From a virus, in the IMG/VR virus record IMGVR_UViG_3300050026_000388, positions 1 to 64,000 of that record: DNA of 64,000 nt. One strand, written 5' to 3'. Of the stretch, positions 46,177 through 53,658 are shown piece by piece. How positions within the stretch are numbered: the stretch's first letter is position 1; the number at the start of each line of letters is the position of its first letter. The notes under the pieces are model-generated. The model made no database searches. It was not told the origin of the DNA and saw only the letters and a list, made by a program, of their open reading frames with translations. The position numbers were made by a program, and so were the translations under genes.

Positions 46177-46965
46177 ATGACACGAAGAAACGAACGTGTA
46201 GAATTTAGGGAATGTATTATCTGTGGGTTTTGGGTAGTATCTAACCTAGTAGGATATCGGCGCGGGTTAGTTTATTGCCCTAGCTGTCGAGATGTTCTTA
46301 CGCGGAAGAAGAACGCGTTGATATGGGATAAAAATAGGCCAAAGTATTATGCGGCCATGGCTATAAAAGCAAAGGAAAAGTGGGCTGCAATTAAAGCTTC
46401 AGCAAAACCTAAGCTAATAAAATGTGGTATATGTGGGAAGATTATAATACAAAATTCTGGTAACCATAAGTACTGTAATGATTGTAAGACCGAATCACGC
46501 CGCAGGAACAGTAAAAACTGGCGGACAAAGAACCCAAAACAATATAGAGCTCTTAATCGAAAGCGGAGATTAGAAGACCCAGAATCTGAAAGAAAACGTA
46601 GTAGAGTATACTGCCATCAGAACTTAGATAAGTATAGGATATATGCACATAATCGCCGCGCACGGATAGAAGGCAATGGCGGCACACATACAATTCAAGA
46701 ATTGAACAACTTATTTAAAGAGCAAGATGACCTCTGTTATTACTGCGGCACCAGCATTTTTAGAAATGTTAGGAAATCATATCATATAGACCATAAACTC
46801 CCGTTATCACGGGGTGGGTCTAATGACATTCACAATATAGTCTTAACGTGTCCAGCGTGTAATTGGAAAAAGAGGACACTTACAGATATTGAATTTTTAT
46901 CTCTATATGAAAAAAATGAAGAGGACACAAACTCTGGAACCAAAGTTGGTTCGACAAATCAATGA
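46177..46965 (+). CDS. HNH endonuclease
   Basis: 262 aa. Two zinc ribbons (CIICGFWV...CPSC; CGICGKII...CNDC), basic linker, then RARIEGNGGTHTIQELN, CYYCGTSIF, IDHKLPLSRGGSNDIHNIVL, CPACNWKKR. Clearly a sibling of 24493 and 55169. Its 3' end overlaps the resolvase gene. Confidence 0.87.
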   Translation: MTRRNERVEFRECIICGFWVVSNLVGYRRGLVYCPSCRDVLTRKKNALIWDKNRPKYYAAMAIKAKEKWAAIKASAKPKLIKCGICGKIIIQNSGNHKYCNDCKTESRRRNSKNWRTKNPKQYRALNRKRRLEDPESERKRSRVYCHQNLDKYRIYAHNRRARIEGNGGTHTIQELNNLFKEQDDLCYYCGTSIFRNVRKSYHIDHKLPLSRGGSNDIHNIVLTCPACNWKKRTLTDIEFLSLYEKNEEDTNSGTKVGSTNQ

Positions 46966-47428
46966 ATTTTTCACGGCCACCGAACAGCACGCCTGCGCCA
47001 TCCGCCTCCGCCAACCCTCTCCGTTCGGTTCCTACCAGCCGTGCGACGTCCTGGTTTTATCATCATTATCACAGTACAGATTGGCCATCGAGTGCAAGAG
47101 CGTGCTTGAGCCGGCCGCCGATAAACTGTATTTCAGCAGCCACTTCACCACCGATGCCAAAGGCGTACACCAAATCACCCGAATAACCGGATTCTGTGGG
47201 GAGTCGGGGATGCGGGGAATCCTCGCCGTCGAACTGCGGAATGGTGTGAAAGGCGCGAAGAGTGCGGTGCATTTCGTTCCATGGCGAGTTGTCTATCGTA
47301 CGTATAATGACGGCGAGAAAGGTATCCAATATGAAACCGTGCGCGAGTGGCCGCAATTTCGCAGGGTTCGTGGGGTGTTAAATCTTGACTCCTGCCTGGA
47401 AGAGCTACAATATTCCCTAGACGAGTAG
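46907..47428 (+). CDS. Hjc-like Holliday junction resolvase
   Basis: 173 aa from ATG 46907 (46916 also possible). Nuclease core: E20 (VRQINEFF), R33-R35 region, D47 (QPCDVLVL), E62 and K64 (RLAIECKS), then a QITRITGFCGESGMRG helix. This order fits the archaeal Hjc/PD-(D/E)XK resolvase fold, used to resolve branched DNA before packaging. The first codons lie inside the HNH gene, so an HNH insertion may have replaced the original start. Ends TAG. Confidence 0.65.
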   Translation: MKKMKRTQTLEPKLVRQINEFFTATEQHACAIRLRQPSPFGSYQPCDVLVLSSLSQYRLAIECKSVLEPAADKLYFSSHFTTDAKGVHQITRITGFCGESGMRGILAVELRNGVKGAKSAVHFVPWRVVYRTYNDGEKGIQYETVREWPQFRRVRGVLNLDSCLEELQYSLDE

Positions 47429-47452
47429 CTCTTTAGAGCTTTAGAGTTGAGA

Positions 47453-47466
47453 TTAACCAGTGTCAA
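47453..47466 (+). promoter_or_regulatory. dyad operator copy 7
   Basis: TTAACCAGTGTCAA, identical to copies 1 and 8 (8 on the opposite strand). Lies 36 bp before a TATA box. Confidence 0.6.
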
Positions 47467-47501
47467 TTCCCACCTAGCTGTGCGTATCAAAACGTAGGCA
47501 A

Positions 47502-47510
47502 CTATAAATA
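47502..47510 (+). promoter_or_regulatory. TATA box of 47.6-kb operon
   Basis: CTATAAATA, 54-62 bp before ATG 47564 with AACAGGAGTTG as ribosome site. Confidence 0.55.
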
Positions 47511-47563
47511 CCATAGTGTGTATGTTACTCTTGTTAAAACATAGTTAACAGGAGTTGAACAAT

Positions 47564-47767
47564 ATGCAAAAAACCGTGAGCCGCGCCGAAAGGCTTGGGT
47601 CATTATCGGAAACCGAACTAGAGAATCTGTATAATTTACTCAGCTATGGATACTTCGACGAACGGGCGCTTAAACTCGACGTTCAGCGCGAGATACAGAG
47701 GCGGCATAAGCCGACGTATGCAGAAGCGTGGAAGGCACAAGTTGAAGCTATGGGGAACAAACAATGA
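47564..47767 (+). CDS. hypothetical helical protein, 67 aa
   Basis: RAERLGSLSETELENLYNLLSYGYFDERALKLDVQREIQRR: helical, first gene behind dyad 7. Unknown. Confidence 0.55.
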   Translation: MQKTVSRAERLGSLSETELENLYNLLSYGYFDERALKLDVQREIQRRHKPTYAEAWKAQVEAMGNKQ

Positions 47768-47901
47768 AGGCATACGTGCAGGCCGCGGCCGCGCTCATAA
47801 TGTTGACGATAGCGGCTGTGTTCCTCTCGATAGTAGAATTGGTTACGGGGCAAAAGCCGGTAGAAGGAGATGAGCATTGTGCTTATAGCTGGATTATATA
47901 A
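47764..47901 (+). CDS. single-span membrane protein, 45 aa
   Basis: ATGA overlap. YVQAAAALIMLTIAAVFLSIVEL span. Overlaps the next gene by 32 bp. Confidence 0.55.
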   Translation: MKAYVQAAAALIMLTIAAVFLSIVELVTGQKPVEGDEHCAYSWII

Positions 47902-48067
47902 CCTAAACGAATTGGAACAAATCAAGCGCGCGGTCGAAGAGGTTGACGAGCATGTTTGTTTCGCCACTGAGATAGCTCCCGGACACTTTAATATCGAAAC
48001 GATAAGCGGCAGCGGCACGCGCTCGCGCGCGGCTAAGGTAGTTGGCGACACGGTTGAGGTGTTCTAA
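47870..48067 (+). CDS. hypothetical alpha/beta protein, 65 aa
   Basis: IVLIAGLYNLNELEQIKRAVEEVDEHVCFATEIAPGHFNIETI; small alpha/beta fold. GAAGGAGATG start. Confidence 0.5.
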   Translation: MSIVLIAGLYNLNELEQIKRAVEEVDEHVCFATEIAPGHFNIETISGSGTRSRAAKVVGDTVEVF

Positions 48068-48091
48068 AATTCTGAAGTTGGAGATAAAAAA

Positions 48092-48349
48092 ATGAACGCT
48101 AAACTTTTTTGTAGAAGCGCCAATAAGGGTTGTGATTTAGGAGATATCTTAGAATATCACGAAGGCGACTGGAACTATAAAAGGGCTTTAGTAAGGGTCA
48201 CCGATTGGGATACGCTTGTAATAGTCGCTAAGAAAACAAGCCATCCTGAACAGATGATAGAATATTACAGTGCTGGCGGAATACGGATGGTTGTTGAAAC
48301 CGTTGGTGACGGTCAGTTTAAAAATTGCGGGATTGAAAAAGGAAGATGA
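48092..48349 (+). CDS. small beta-rich protein, paralogue of 12445
   Basis: 85 aa. DLGDILEYHEGDW, ALVRVTDWDTLVIV and SAGGIRMVV match the protein at 12445. Function unknown. Confidence 0.55.
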   Translation: MNAKLFCRSANKGCDLGDILEYHEGDWNYKRALVRVTDWDTLVIVAKKTSHPEQMIEYYSAGGIRMVVETVGDGQFKNCGIEKGR

Positions 48350-48358
48350 TGCGTGCAA

Positions 48359-48481
48359 ATGACAGAAGAACCAGAACCGTATAAATGTGAAATATGTGGT
48401 GAGTCTACGAACAATAACACGATGAGCGGACATTGGACGTGTTATAAGTGTCACTCTAAAGCGAAAAAACGCGGTTGGTGA
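48359..48481 (+). CDS. zinc-ribbon protein, 40 aa
   Basis: YKCEICGESTNNNTMSGHWTCYKCHSK, a minimal zinc ribbon. GTG 48353 is an alternative start. Confidence 0.5.
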   Translation: MTEEPEPYKCEICGESTNNNTMSGHWTCYKCHSKAKKRGW

Positions 48482-48490
48482 TGGTAAAAA

Positions 48491-48637
48491 ATGAACACAA
48501 CACCGCAACTAATAGTAATGTTCGCGCCAGCAATGGTGCTACTCACGCTGTATATCGTTGTAATAACGCTCGACGCAATTGTAGGGAGAATTTCGATATG
48601 GAACAAAACAAACGTAAAGGAATCATGGTCCCTATAG
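48491..48637 (+). CDS. single-span membrane protein, 48 aa
   Basis: LIVMFAPAMVLLTLYIVVITL span behind GGTGATGGTAAAAAATG. Ends TAG inside the next gene. Confidence 0.5.
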   Translation: MNTTPQLIVMFAPAMVLLTLYIVVITLDAIVGRISIWNKTNVKESWSL

Positions 48638-48756
48638 AGGCCCATGAATGGCTATTGAATAAAGTGAGAGAGGTACAAGGGACGCAACCCATGAACCGCG
48701 TCACGCTTGGTGACGTTGTACTCGACGTGATTCGCGCGGTTGAAGACTATGAATAG
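48598..48756 (+). CDS. RHH-like protein, 52 aa
   Basis: KGIMVPIEAHEWLLNKVREVQG...VTLGDVVLDVIRAVED matches strand-helix-helix with a Pro before helix 1, as in CopG-like repressors. Ends TAG. Confidence 0.5.
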   Translation: MEQNKRKGIMVPIEAHEWLLNKVREVQGTQPMNRVTLGDVVLDVIRAVEDYE

Positions 48757-48766
48757 GTGATTAAAA

Positions 48767-49054
48767 ATGTCAGAAGAAAAACTACCAGGCATGAAGAGGG
48801 TATGGCTGGCTGCGCTTCTCGGAATACTAATTGTCGGCGTCGGACATATGTATCTCGGCGAGTGGGGTAAAGGAATTGGGATTCTCATAGTGGCACTGAT
48901 ACTATCAGCCGCAACGGGAGGAATACTCGCGCCTGTGATGTGGATTATCAGTTGCGTGTGGGCATACTCAGACGCAAAGAAGCTCAACGCGGCGATAATC
49001 GCAAAGGCACGACACGATGACGCGCAGACATATAATAGAGAGGTTACCGCATGA
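48767..49054 (+). CDS. TM2-domain-like membrane protein
   Basis: 95 aa. KRVWLAALLGILIVGVGHMYLGEWGKGIGILIVALIL...MWIISCVWAYSDAKKLN follows the TM2 pattern: GxGHxYLG turn, paired spans, DAxxxN end. Role unknown. ATGA-coupled to the lipoprotein gene. Confidence 0.7.
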   Translation: MSEEKLPGMKRVWLAALLGILIVGVGHMYLGEWGKGIGILIVALILSAATGGILAPVMWIISCVWAYSDAKKLNAAIIAKARHDDAQTYNREVTA

Positions 49055-49581
49055 GAAATTTGTATAAAATATCGGCAATCATTTGCATCGTCTTTGTGCT
49101 GGCTGTAGGTGTGACGGGCTGCGTCACATCAAACCCAAGTCAGCAATCAACACCAGTTACGCAAGCAACACCAGTGCCAACAGCAGTCGCCGCTGCGCCG
49201 ACCACAACGCCAACCGCAGCAGACACCACAAGTCTAACCAAGTTGACGCCAGACCAGCTAGCTACAATAGACAACTCAATGGTGAGCCAAGGATATACAG
49301 TAGTCAAGCCGCTAGTATTTGTTGAGACAACAGGGAACGGCTGGTATATGTACCAGGCAACCTACACCAAGGACGGCCTAAGTTACGGTGCCAATGTGAT
49401 ACAGACAGACAGCAACGCACACGCCATAGCGGAAATGCCACACCAAACAAGCCTTGTAGAACAGATGGGCTTTACTGGTAGCATTGGTTCAGATGGCCAC
49501 TGGATTGGGTCTGATGACAACGGTTCAAGTGCTGCAATAGGGGTATACGGAACGAACGTCATTGTGATGTTCGCAGAGTAG
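49051..49581 (+). CDS. putative lipoprotein
   Basis: 176 aa. Signal segment SAIICIVFVLAVGVTGC with lipobox VTGC (Cys near 26), a Thr/Ala/Pro-rich linker (to about 62), then a beta-rich domain (NGWYMYQATYTKDGLSYG...VYGTNVIVMF). Exported and lipid-anchored. A viral surface lipoprotein could block superinfection or change the envelope; this is inference. Confidence 0.7.
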   Translation: MRNLYKISAIICIVFVLAVGVTGCVTSNPSQQSTPVTQATPVPTAVAAAPTTTPTAADTTSLTKLTPDQLATIDNSMVSQGYTVVKPLVFVETTGNGWYMYQATYTKDGLSYGANVIQTDSNAHAIAEMPHQTSLVEQMGFTGSIGSDGHWIGSDDNGSSAAIGVYGTNVIVMFAE

Positions 49582-49598
49582 GGGGTAAACCCCTTTTC
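49580..49598 (+). terminator. hairpin terminator after lipoprotein
   Basis: AGGGGG-TAAA-CCCCTT with T run, overlapping the TAG stop. Confidence 0.5.
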
Positions 49599-49619
49599 CT
49601 CTGCAGTGAGGGTGAAGAA

Positions 49620-49763
49620 ATGTGGTGTACAAAACAAGAGCGAGAAGAAAATAAATACTGTAAAAAGTGTGAATGCTTTGAGTTTCAAGAACCGGACATA
49701 GTAGGTGATACTTATTGTATATGGCTCAGTCCAGCAAAAGGAATTGATTTAATATTTGTTTAG
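49620..49763 (+). CDS. Cys-containing protein, 47 aa
   Basis: WCTKQEREENKYCKKCECFEFQEPD...YCIWL: four or five Cys ligands. GAGGGTGAAGAAATG start, ends TAG. Confidence 0.5.
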   Translation: MWCTKQEREENKYCKKCECFEFQEPDIVGDTYCIWLSPAKGIDLIFV

Positions 49764-49784
49764 AAGAAAGCGAGGGGTAGGAAA

Positions 49785-49982
49785 ATGGTAGAAGCAAACG
49801 AAGAAAAATATTATCTTACAGTTAAAGACGTTTCCGTGATTCTGCAGGTGAGTACGATGCACGTTTACCGCCTGCTTCATAGCGGTAAAATTCCTTATAC
49901 TAAAGTAGTCGGTGAGCGTTCATACCGCATACCGCGAGAGCCGTTCTTCCGCTGGCTTGCGGGGGGGCTCGTACAGTCATAG
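49785..49982 (+). CDS. excisionase/MerR-type HTH protein
   Basis: 65 aa. YLTVKDVSVILQVSTMHVYRLLHSGKIPYTKVVGERSYRIPREPFFRWL is a complete HTH_17-type domain, as in excisionases and small regulators. No integrase gene is visible in the window. It may regulate the virus or serve as Xis if an integrase lies outside. Confidence 0.75.
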   Translation: MVEANEEKYYLTVKDVSVILQVSTMHVYRLLHSGKIPYTKVVGERSYRIPREPFFRWLAGGLVQS

Positions 49983-50018
49983 GGATATTGAAGCGAGGAG
50001 TCAAGGAGCAACGAAATA

Positions 50019-50159
50019 ATGTACTGCTATATGGAAGAAAAAGGCATACCAGCCATCTCATGTGATGACCTCACCTGTGGGTGGCGCGCGCTCTGTAGCG
50101 CGTTAAACGATTTGAACTTGCGGGTAAGAAAGATAGAGGAAGGCCGCCGCGAGACATGA
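50019..50159 (+). CDS. hypothetical protein, 46 aa
   Basis: GIPAISCDDLTCGWRALCSALNDLNLRVRKIEE: Cys pair then coiled coil. AAGGAGCAACGAAATAATG start. Confidence 0.45.
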   Translation: MYCYMEEKGIPAISCDDLTCGWRALCSALNDLNLRVRKIEEGRRET

Positions 50160-50314
50160 TAAAGAAGCACAAGGCCACGGAGAACGAAAAGCGCAGGGAC
50201 AAGGAAGCGAAGGTTTACAAGTATATGATGAATGGGTTTAGCCAGCGTGATGCTGAATTACTCGCGGATGCAGAACTCTCGTTAGAAGATGGGGAGAAAC
50301 TGAAAACGGAATGA
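50156..50314 (+). CDS. basic helical protein, 52 aa
   Basis: ATGA overlap. KKHKATENEKRRDKEAKVYKYMMNGFSQRDAELLADAEL; possibly the recognition part of a small HTH. Unknown. Confidence 0.45.
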   Translation: MIKKHKATENEKRRDKEAKVYKYMMNGFSQRDAELLADAELSLEDGEKLKTE

Positions 50315-50634
50315 CAACATCCGGAAGCCTACTCCTATCCACGTTCACGCGGAACGCTAAATGGTCGCAGGTTCAAAAGAAGTTCCTGAAGCTCAATGGT
50401 GAGTGTGCAGTATGCGGCGCGCGGAAGCGGTTAGAAGCACACCATATCCGGCCACACCACGTATTCCCGGAGCTTGAACTTGATGTTGATAATCTTATAA
50501 CCTTATGCTCGGCCCACCACCTTTCATTTGGGCATCTGATGAGCTATAAAAGTTATAACGTAAACGTAGTAGAAGACGCTAAAATCTGGCGGGCAAAAAT
50601 AGCGGCCCGACCTAAGTGGAGACAACTCCTTTAA
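50311..50634 (+). CDS. HNH endonuclease
   Basis: 107 aa. FLKLNGECAVCGARKRLEAHHIRPHHVFPELELDVDNLITLCSAHH is a compact HNH with CxxC...HHI...N...CxxHH. ATGA-coupled to the preceding gene, so it may serve packaging (terminase-linked HNH) rather than homing. Confidence 0.82.
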   Translation: MTTSGSLLLSTFTRNAKWSQVQKKFLKLNGECAVCGARKRLEAHHIRPHHVFPELELDVDNLITLCSAHHLSFGHLMSYKSYNVNVVEDAKIWRAKIAARPKWRQLL

Positions 50635-50646
50635 AGCTTTAAAATC

Positions 50647-51726
50647 ATGTGGATAATCTTTCTCGCGGAGCTGTGCTGGGCCATGTTCACGGTCTTTGTG
50701 GTAATGGGTATGATTGCTCAGTTATATAAGCCAAAACACACTTATTACAAAGCCAAAAACGTGGAGTGTGTAATAGTCACAATAGCTTCAGAGGGGGTTA
50801 GGAACTGTTTGTTTGAATGCATTGAGCATCACCGAAAGATGTTTAAAAATCTGGCTGTCTTGCTGGATGAAGGAAGCGCATTACTTCCAGAATTATGGTG
50901 GTTGGGGGTTCCATTAATAATCGTTCCAAAACATTATCGTCCAGATTTGGTGGGTAAAGGCCGCGCAATGAATTATGCAATCGAGACGCACGTTGGAAAC
51001 GAGGGTTGGGTGTGCTTTTTGGATGACGACAATCTAGTTTTGTCAGATGATTTTCTTTATGAGATTCCTTGGTATGACGCCAAGGGGTACGTCGCTATGA
51101 GCCCCACCATCGTGCCTCGCAAGGCCAAGAGCACAATGGCGTTTGTCATGGATTGGATAAGAGTATTCGACGGAATTATTCTATACCGGCTCTTTACTGG
51201 ATTGTGTAAAACCCCACTATTGGGGCTCTATGGTGAACTACTCACCGTAAAATGGAAAACATTAAAAGAAATAGGCTTTGGAGAACGCTCTACGGTAGAA
51301 GATTTCAAGTTCGCATCGCAGATTGTTAGACGTGGATATAAAACATGGCAAAGCGCGAGCAAGGTATCGGTAAAATCTGCGAACTCAGTTAAAGACCTCA
51401 TGCGGCAAAGAGGCCGCTGGTACAAAGGGATAATGATGGATGTTGACTCATGTCCGTTTTTAATGCGGTTTTTCGTTAGTCTGAGAATGGCGATGTGGAC
51501 GATTGGGTTGTTTGGTTCGTGGGTTTTTATTTTATTCTGGTATAATGCAAACGCTGTCTGGGCGTTGCCTGCTGGAGCCGTTTACTTTGGTGTTTACATT
51601 TACGGCGCGTATAAAGCCGATGCACTACGATATATTTTTGCAATACCAGTATTTGGCATAATCGAATGTTCTTCTATATTTGTAGGATTAAAGAGTAACG
51701 GCTTCACGGTCATAGATAAAAGCTAA
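50647..51726 (+). CDS. membrane GT2 glycosyltransferase
   Basis: 359 aa. N-terminal span (3-25), GT-A domain with VIVTIASEG, metal motif FLDDDNL (D126-D128), a STVEDFKFA acceptor motif and QRGRWYKG, then three C-terminal spans (SLRMAMWTIGLFGSWVFILF onward). This matches processive or egghead-like GT2 enzymes that build polysaccharides or glycolipids at the membrane. In a virus it may remodel the host surface or modify virion glycans. Confidence 0.8.
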   Translation: MWIIFLAELCWAMFTVFVVMGMIAQLYKPKHTYYKAKNVECVIVTIASEGVRNCLFECIEHHRKMFKNLAVLLDEGSALLPELWWLGVPLIIVPKHYRPDLVGKGRAMNYAIETHVGNEGWVCFLDDDNLVLSDDFLYEIPWYDAKGYVAMSPTIVPRKAKSTMAFVMDWIRVFDGIILYRLFTGLCKTPLLGLYGELLTVKWKTLKEIGFGERSTVEDFKFASQIVRRGYKTWQSASKVSVKSANSVKDLMRQRGRWYKGIMMDVDSCPFLMRFFVSLRMAMWTIGLFGSWVFILFWYNANAVWALPAGAVYFGVYIYGAYKADALRYIFAIPVFGIIECSSIFVGLKSNGFTVIDKS

Positions 51727-51736
51727 GGAGAAACTA

Positions 51737-51811
51737 ATGTGGAAAGAAATAATAGCATATACCATTGCCGCCGCGATTGTTTGTTTCTTCGCGTGGCTGG
51801 TGTTGGGGTGA
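51737..51811 (+). CDS. 24-aa membrane peptide
   Basis: One span (IIAYTIAAAIVCFFAWLVLG), AAGGAGAAACTAATG start, stop embedded in the next start cassette GGGGTGAAAAATG. Confidence 0.5.
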   Translation: MWKEIIAYTIAAAIVCFFAWLVLG

Positions 51812-51814
51812 AAA

Positions 51815-51958
51815 ATGAAACTGTCTATTGAACTTCCTGACGATGTGTGGGAACAAGTTAAGTCGCGCTGTTGGAACCTTGCAGCAATAGATAAAGACTT
51901 TAAACCGGCGTATTTGGTAACGCATATCTCTTGGAATGAAGGGGTGAAAAATGACTAG
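51815..51958 (+). CDS. hypothetical protein, 47 aa
   Basis: KLSIELPDDVWEQVKSRCWNLAAIDKDFKPAYLVTHI is RHH-like at its start (strand, then helix after PDD). Ends TAG inside the next gene. Confidence 0.45.
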   Translation: MKLSIELPDDVWEQVKSRCWNLAAIDKDFKPAYLVTHISWNEGVKND

Positions 51959-52139
51959 CCGATATAAATGTATCTACTGTTCCCAAGAGTTCACCACCGA
52001 GGAGGCTGAAGATAAATGTGCGGCGTATTATGGTGTTATTATAACAGGGTTTACTAAGTGTATCTGCAACATATGTTTCGTGGAACGGTGGAAGAAGGCA
52101 GAACCATTAGTGACTATCTATGATTTGGGTGAAAAGTGA
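51951..52139 (+). CDS. zinc-finger-like protein, 62 aa
   Basis: YKCIYCSQEFTTEEAEDKCAAYYGV...CICNICFVERWKK: paired CxxC knuckles. GGGGTGAAAAATGAC cassette. Confidence 0.55.
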   Translation: MTSRYKCIYCSQEFTTEEAEDKCAAYYGVIITGFTKCICNICFVERWKKAEPLVTIYDLGEK

Positions 52140-52144
52140 GAAAA

Positions 52145-52315
52145 ATGAGATTAGTATTTAACGGCAAATGCGGGCGGTGCCCGCAGGCGGCATATCTACC
52201 GGAAAACTATCCGTATATACGCTGCCAAGTATTGAAAACCGACGAACCACCAAAGGCAAAATGCCGCATAGGTGTTAGGCGCAGTGAAACGCGTGGCCAT
52301 CAAAAAAGCCTATAA
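52145..52315 (+). CDS. Cys-containing protein, 56 aa
   Basis: GKCGRCPQAAYLPENYPYIRCQVLKTDEPPKAKCRIG: CxxC...C...C layout of small viral proteins. Overlaps the YkgJ-like gene. Confidence 0.5.
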   Translation: MRLVFNGKCGRCPQAAYLPENYPYIRCQVLKTDEPPKAKCRIGVRRSETRGHQKSL

Positions 52316-52637
52316 AGAGTGTGAGTCATGCCCAGGTTACTGTTGCGTCACAAGCGTATCGCACCCGTGCGTACGGCTTACCGAGGACGATATACCGCGA
52401 ATCGCTAAACATTTAGGAATGAGTGAAGAAGTGTTTAGGCGCGATTATGTACACTATGCGTATCGTGACGAAGCGCCGTGCATCAAACAGTTCCGCCCTG
52501 GGCCGTGCACGTTCTGGCGCAGCGGGCTGTGCGGCATCCAGCCGGTCAAGCCGTCGACCTGCCGCCGCACGCCGCCCGAGGGGTATGGTAATATAACGTG
52601 CAAGATGTGGAATAAGGCGCGGGCAGGAATCGGCTGA
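52284..52637 (+). CDS. YkgJ-like CxxCxxxCC protein, second copy
   Basis: 117 aa from GTG 52284 (52272 possible). CESCPGYCCVT...CIKQFRPGPCTFWRSGLCGIQPVKPSTCRR, the same domain as at 42255 but diverged. Last gene before dyad 8. Confidence 0.72.
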   Translation: MKRVAIKKAYKECESCPGYCCVTSVSHPCVRLTEDDIPRIAKHLGMSEEVFRRDYVHYAYRDEAPCIKQFRPGPCTFWRSGLCGIQPVKPSTCRRTPPEGYGNITCKMWNKARAGIG

Positions 52638-52651
52638 TTGACACTGGTTAA
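52638..52651 (-). promoter_or_regulatory. dyad operator copy 8
   Basis: Minus strand TTAACCAGTGTCAA, starting at the base after the YkgJ-like stop and 30 bp before a TTTATAGTG TATA-like box. Confidence 0.6.
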
Positions 52652-52708
52652 TTGATTACTTTCATTGTGCTTAGGATATTGGTTTATAGTGTCAATAGCT
52701 ATATCAAT

Positions 52709-53593
52709 ATGATGTATAATCTAAAGGTGTGCGCACAGTGTGAGGTCGTATATCAACCACTTAGTGGTCACTCTAAATATTGTAGTAAGGAATGCCGGCG
52801 AGATGCAATAAATGGAATGCACAGGCAACGCTATGCTGACGATGACCAATACCGAAAGAAGATAATTGTGCAAAACACGCAGTTACGCATGCAGCGAATG
52901 GAAGACCCAGAATACCGAGCAGAAGCCAACGCGCAGCGCAGACAGCGCCGCGCAGATGGTTTAGAATCTTACGAAAAAGAAAAGGAACGGTTTAGGCAGC
53001 GGTATACAGAAGACCTAGAATTCCGCGAGAAAATGCGCAGTCGAGGTAATACTTGGAAAAGAAACAATCCTGAAAAGGTCAAAGCCAAAAATAAAAAATA
53101 TAACAGTTTGGAGATATCCCGTATACAAAAAAGAGCTTGGAAACTTAAAAATCCATTTCTTGTTAGGTTGAGTACTAAGCGCCGCCGCGCGCGTATCGCT
53201 GCTGTTTATCATGCATCTTACACAGAAGGAGAAGTGCTAAAGCAACTTAATGCACAAAACTATCTTGATTTTTATACCGATGAGCCGCTCTTTAATGGGT
53301 CAATCAAACCCGATATAACCGAAGACCATATTATTCCAATAGTAAATGGTGGCCCTGATATTTTAGATAACATTGTATTTGTAAAGATGGAAACTAACTC
53401 ACACAAACACACTAAGTTGCCAAGTGAGTTTATAGCTGGATTAGTAGACAGCGGTATAATAACACAAGAAGCCGCAGACCGTAAACTCAACTATCTACGT
53501 GAACGGTTATCTATGATTACGGTTCAAACGTGGCTATCTGAGTGGTACGCTCCGAATGAGTTTGAGTTTTTGATAAAAGAGCACCTAGGTTGA
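52709..53593 (+). CDS. degenerate-zinc HNH endonuclease before portal
   Basis: 294 aa from ATG 52709 (52712 next). N-terminal zinc ribbon (CAQCEVVYQ...YCSKEC), a long basic repeat region (EDPEYRAEANAQRRQRR; NPEKVKAKNKKYN), then an HNH whose metal finger has lost all four Cys: NYLDFYTDEPLF and FVKMETNSHK replace CYYCG and CxxCN. The catalytic-type EDHIIPIVNGGPDILDNIVF is kept. It shares a C-terminal extension with 60054 (SGIITQEAADRKLNYLRERL). Confidence 0.8.
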   Translation: MMYNLKVCAQCEVVYQPLSGHSKYCSKECRRDAINGMHRQRYADDDQYRKKIIVQNTQLRMQRMEDPEYRAEANAQRRQRRADGLESYEKEKERFRQRYTEDLEFREKMRSRGNTWKRNNPEKVKAKNKKYNSLEISRIQKRAWKLKNPFLVRLSTKRRRARIAAVYHASYTEGEVLKQLNAQNYLDFYTDEPLFNGSIKPDITEDHIIPIVNGGPDILDNIVFVKMETNSHKHTKLPSEFIAGLVDSGIITQEAADRKLNYLRERLSMITVQTWLSEWYAPNEFEFLIKEHLG

Positions 53594-53626
53594 TGATGGT
53601 TACGTTTCTGGTTTTACGAGATTCAT

Positions 53627-53635
53627 TATATTAAA
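53627..53635 (+). promoter_or_regulatory. TATA box of capsid operon
   Basis: TTATATTAA, 24-32 bp before GTG 53659 with no ribosome site, so the portal mRNA is probably leaderless. Confidence 0.6.
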
Positions 53636-53658
53636 CTTTGCAACCCACCTATTAGACG

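Noticed and set aside
49785-49982. Integrase/excision module
   Set aside because: Only an excisionase-like HTH is present; no tyrosine or serine integrase and no attachment repeats were seen in the window.
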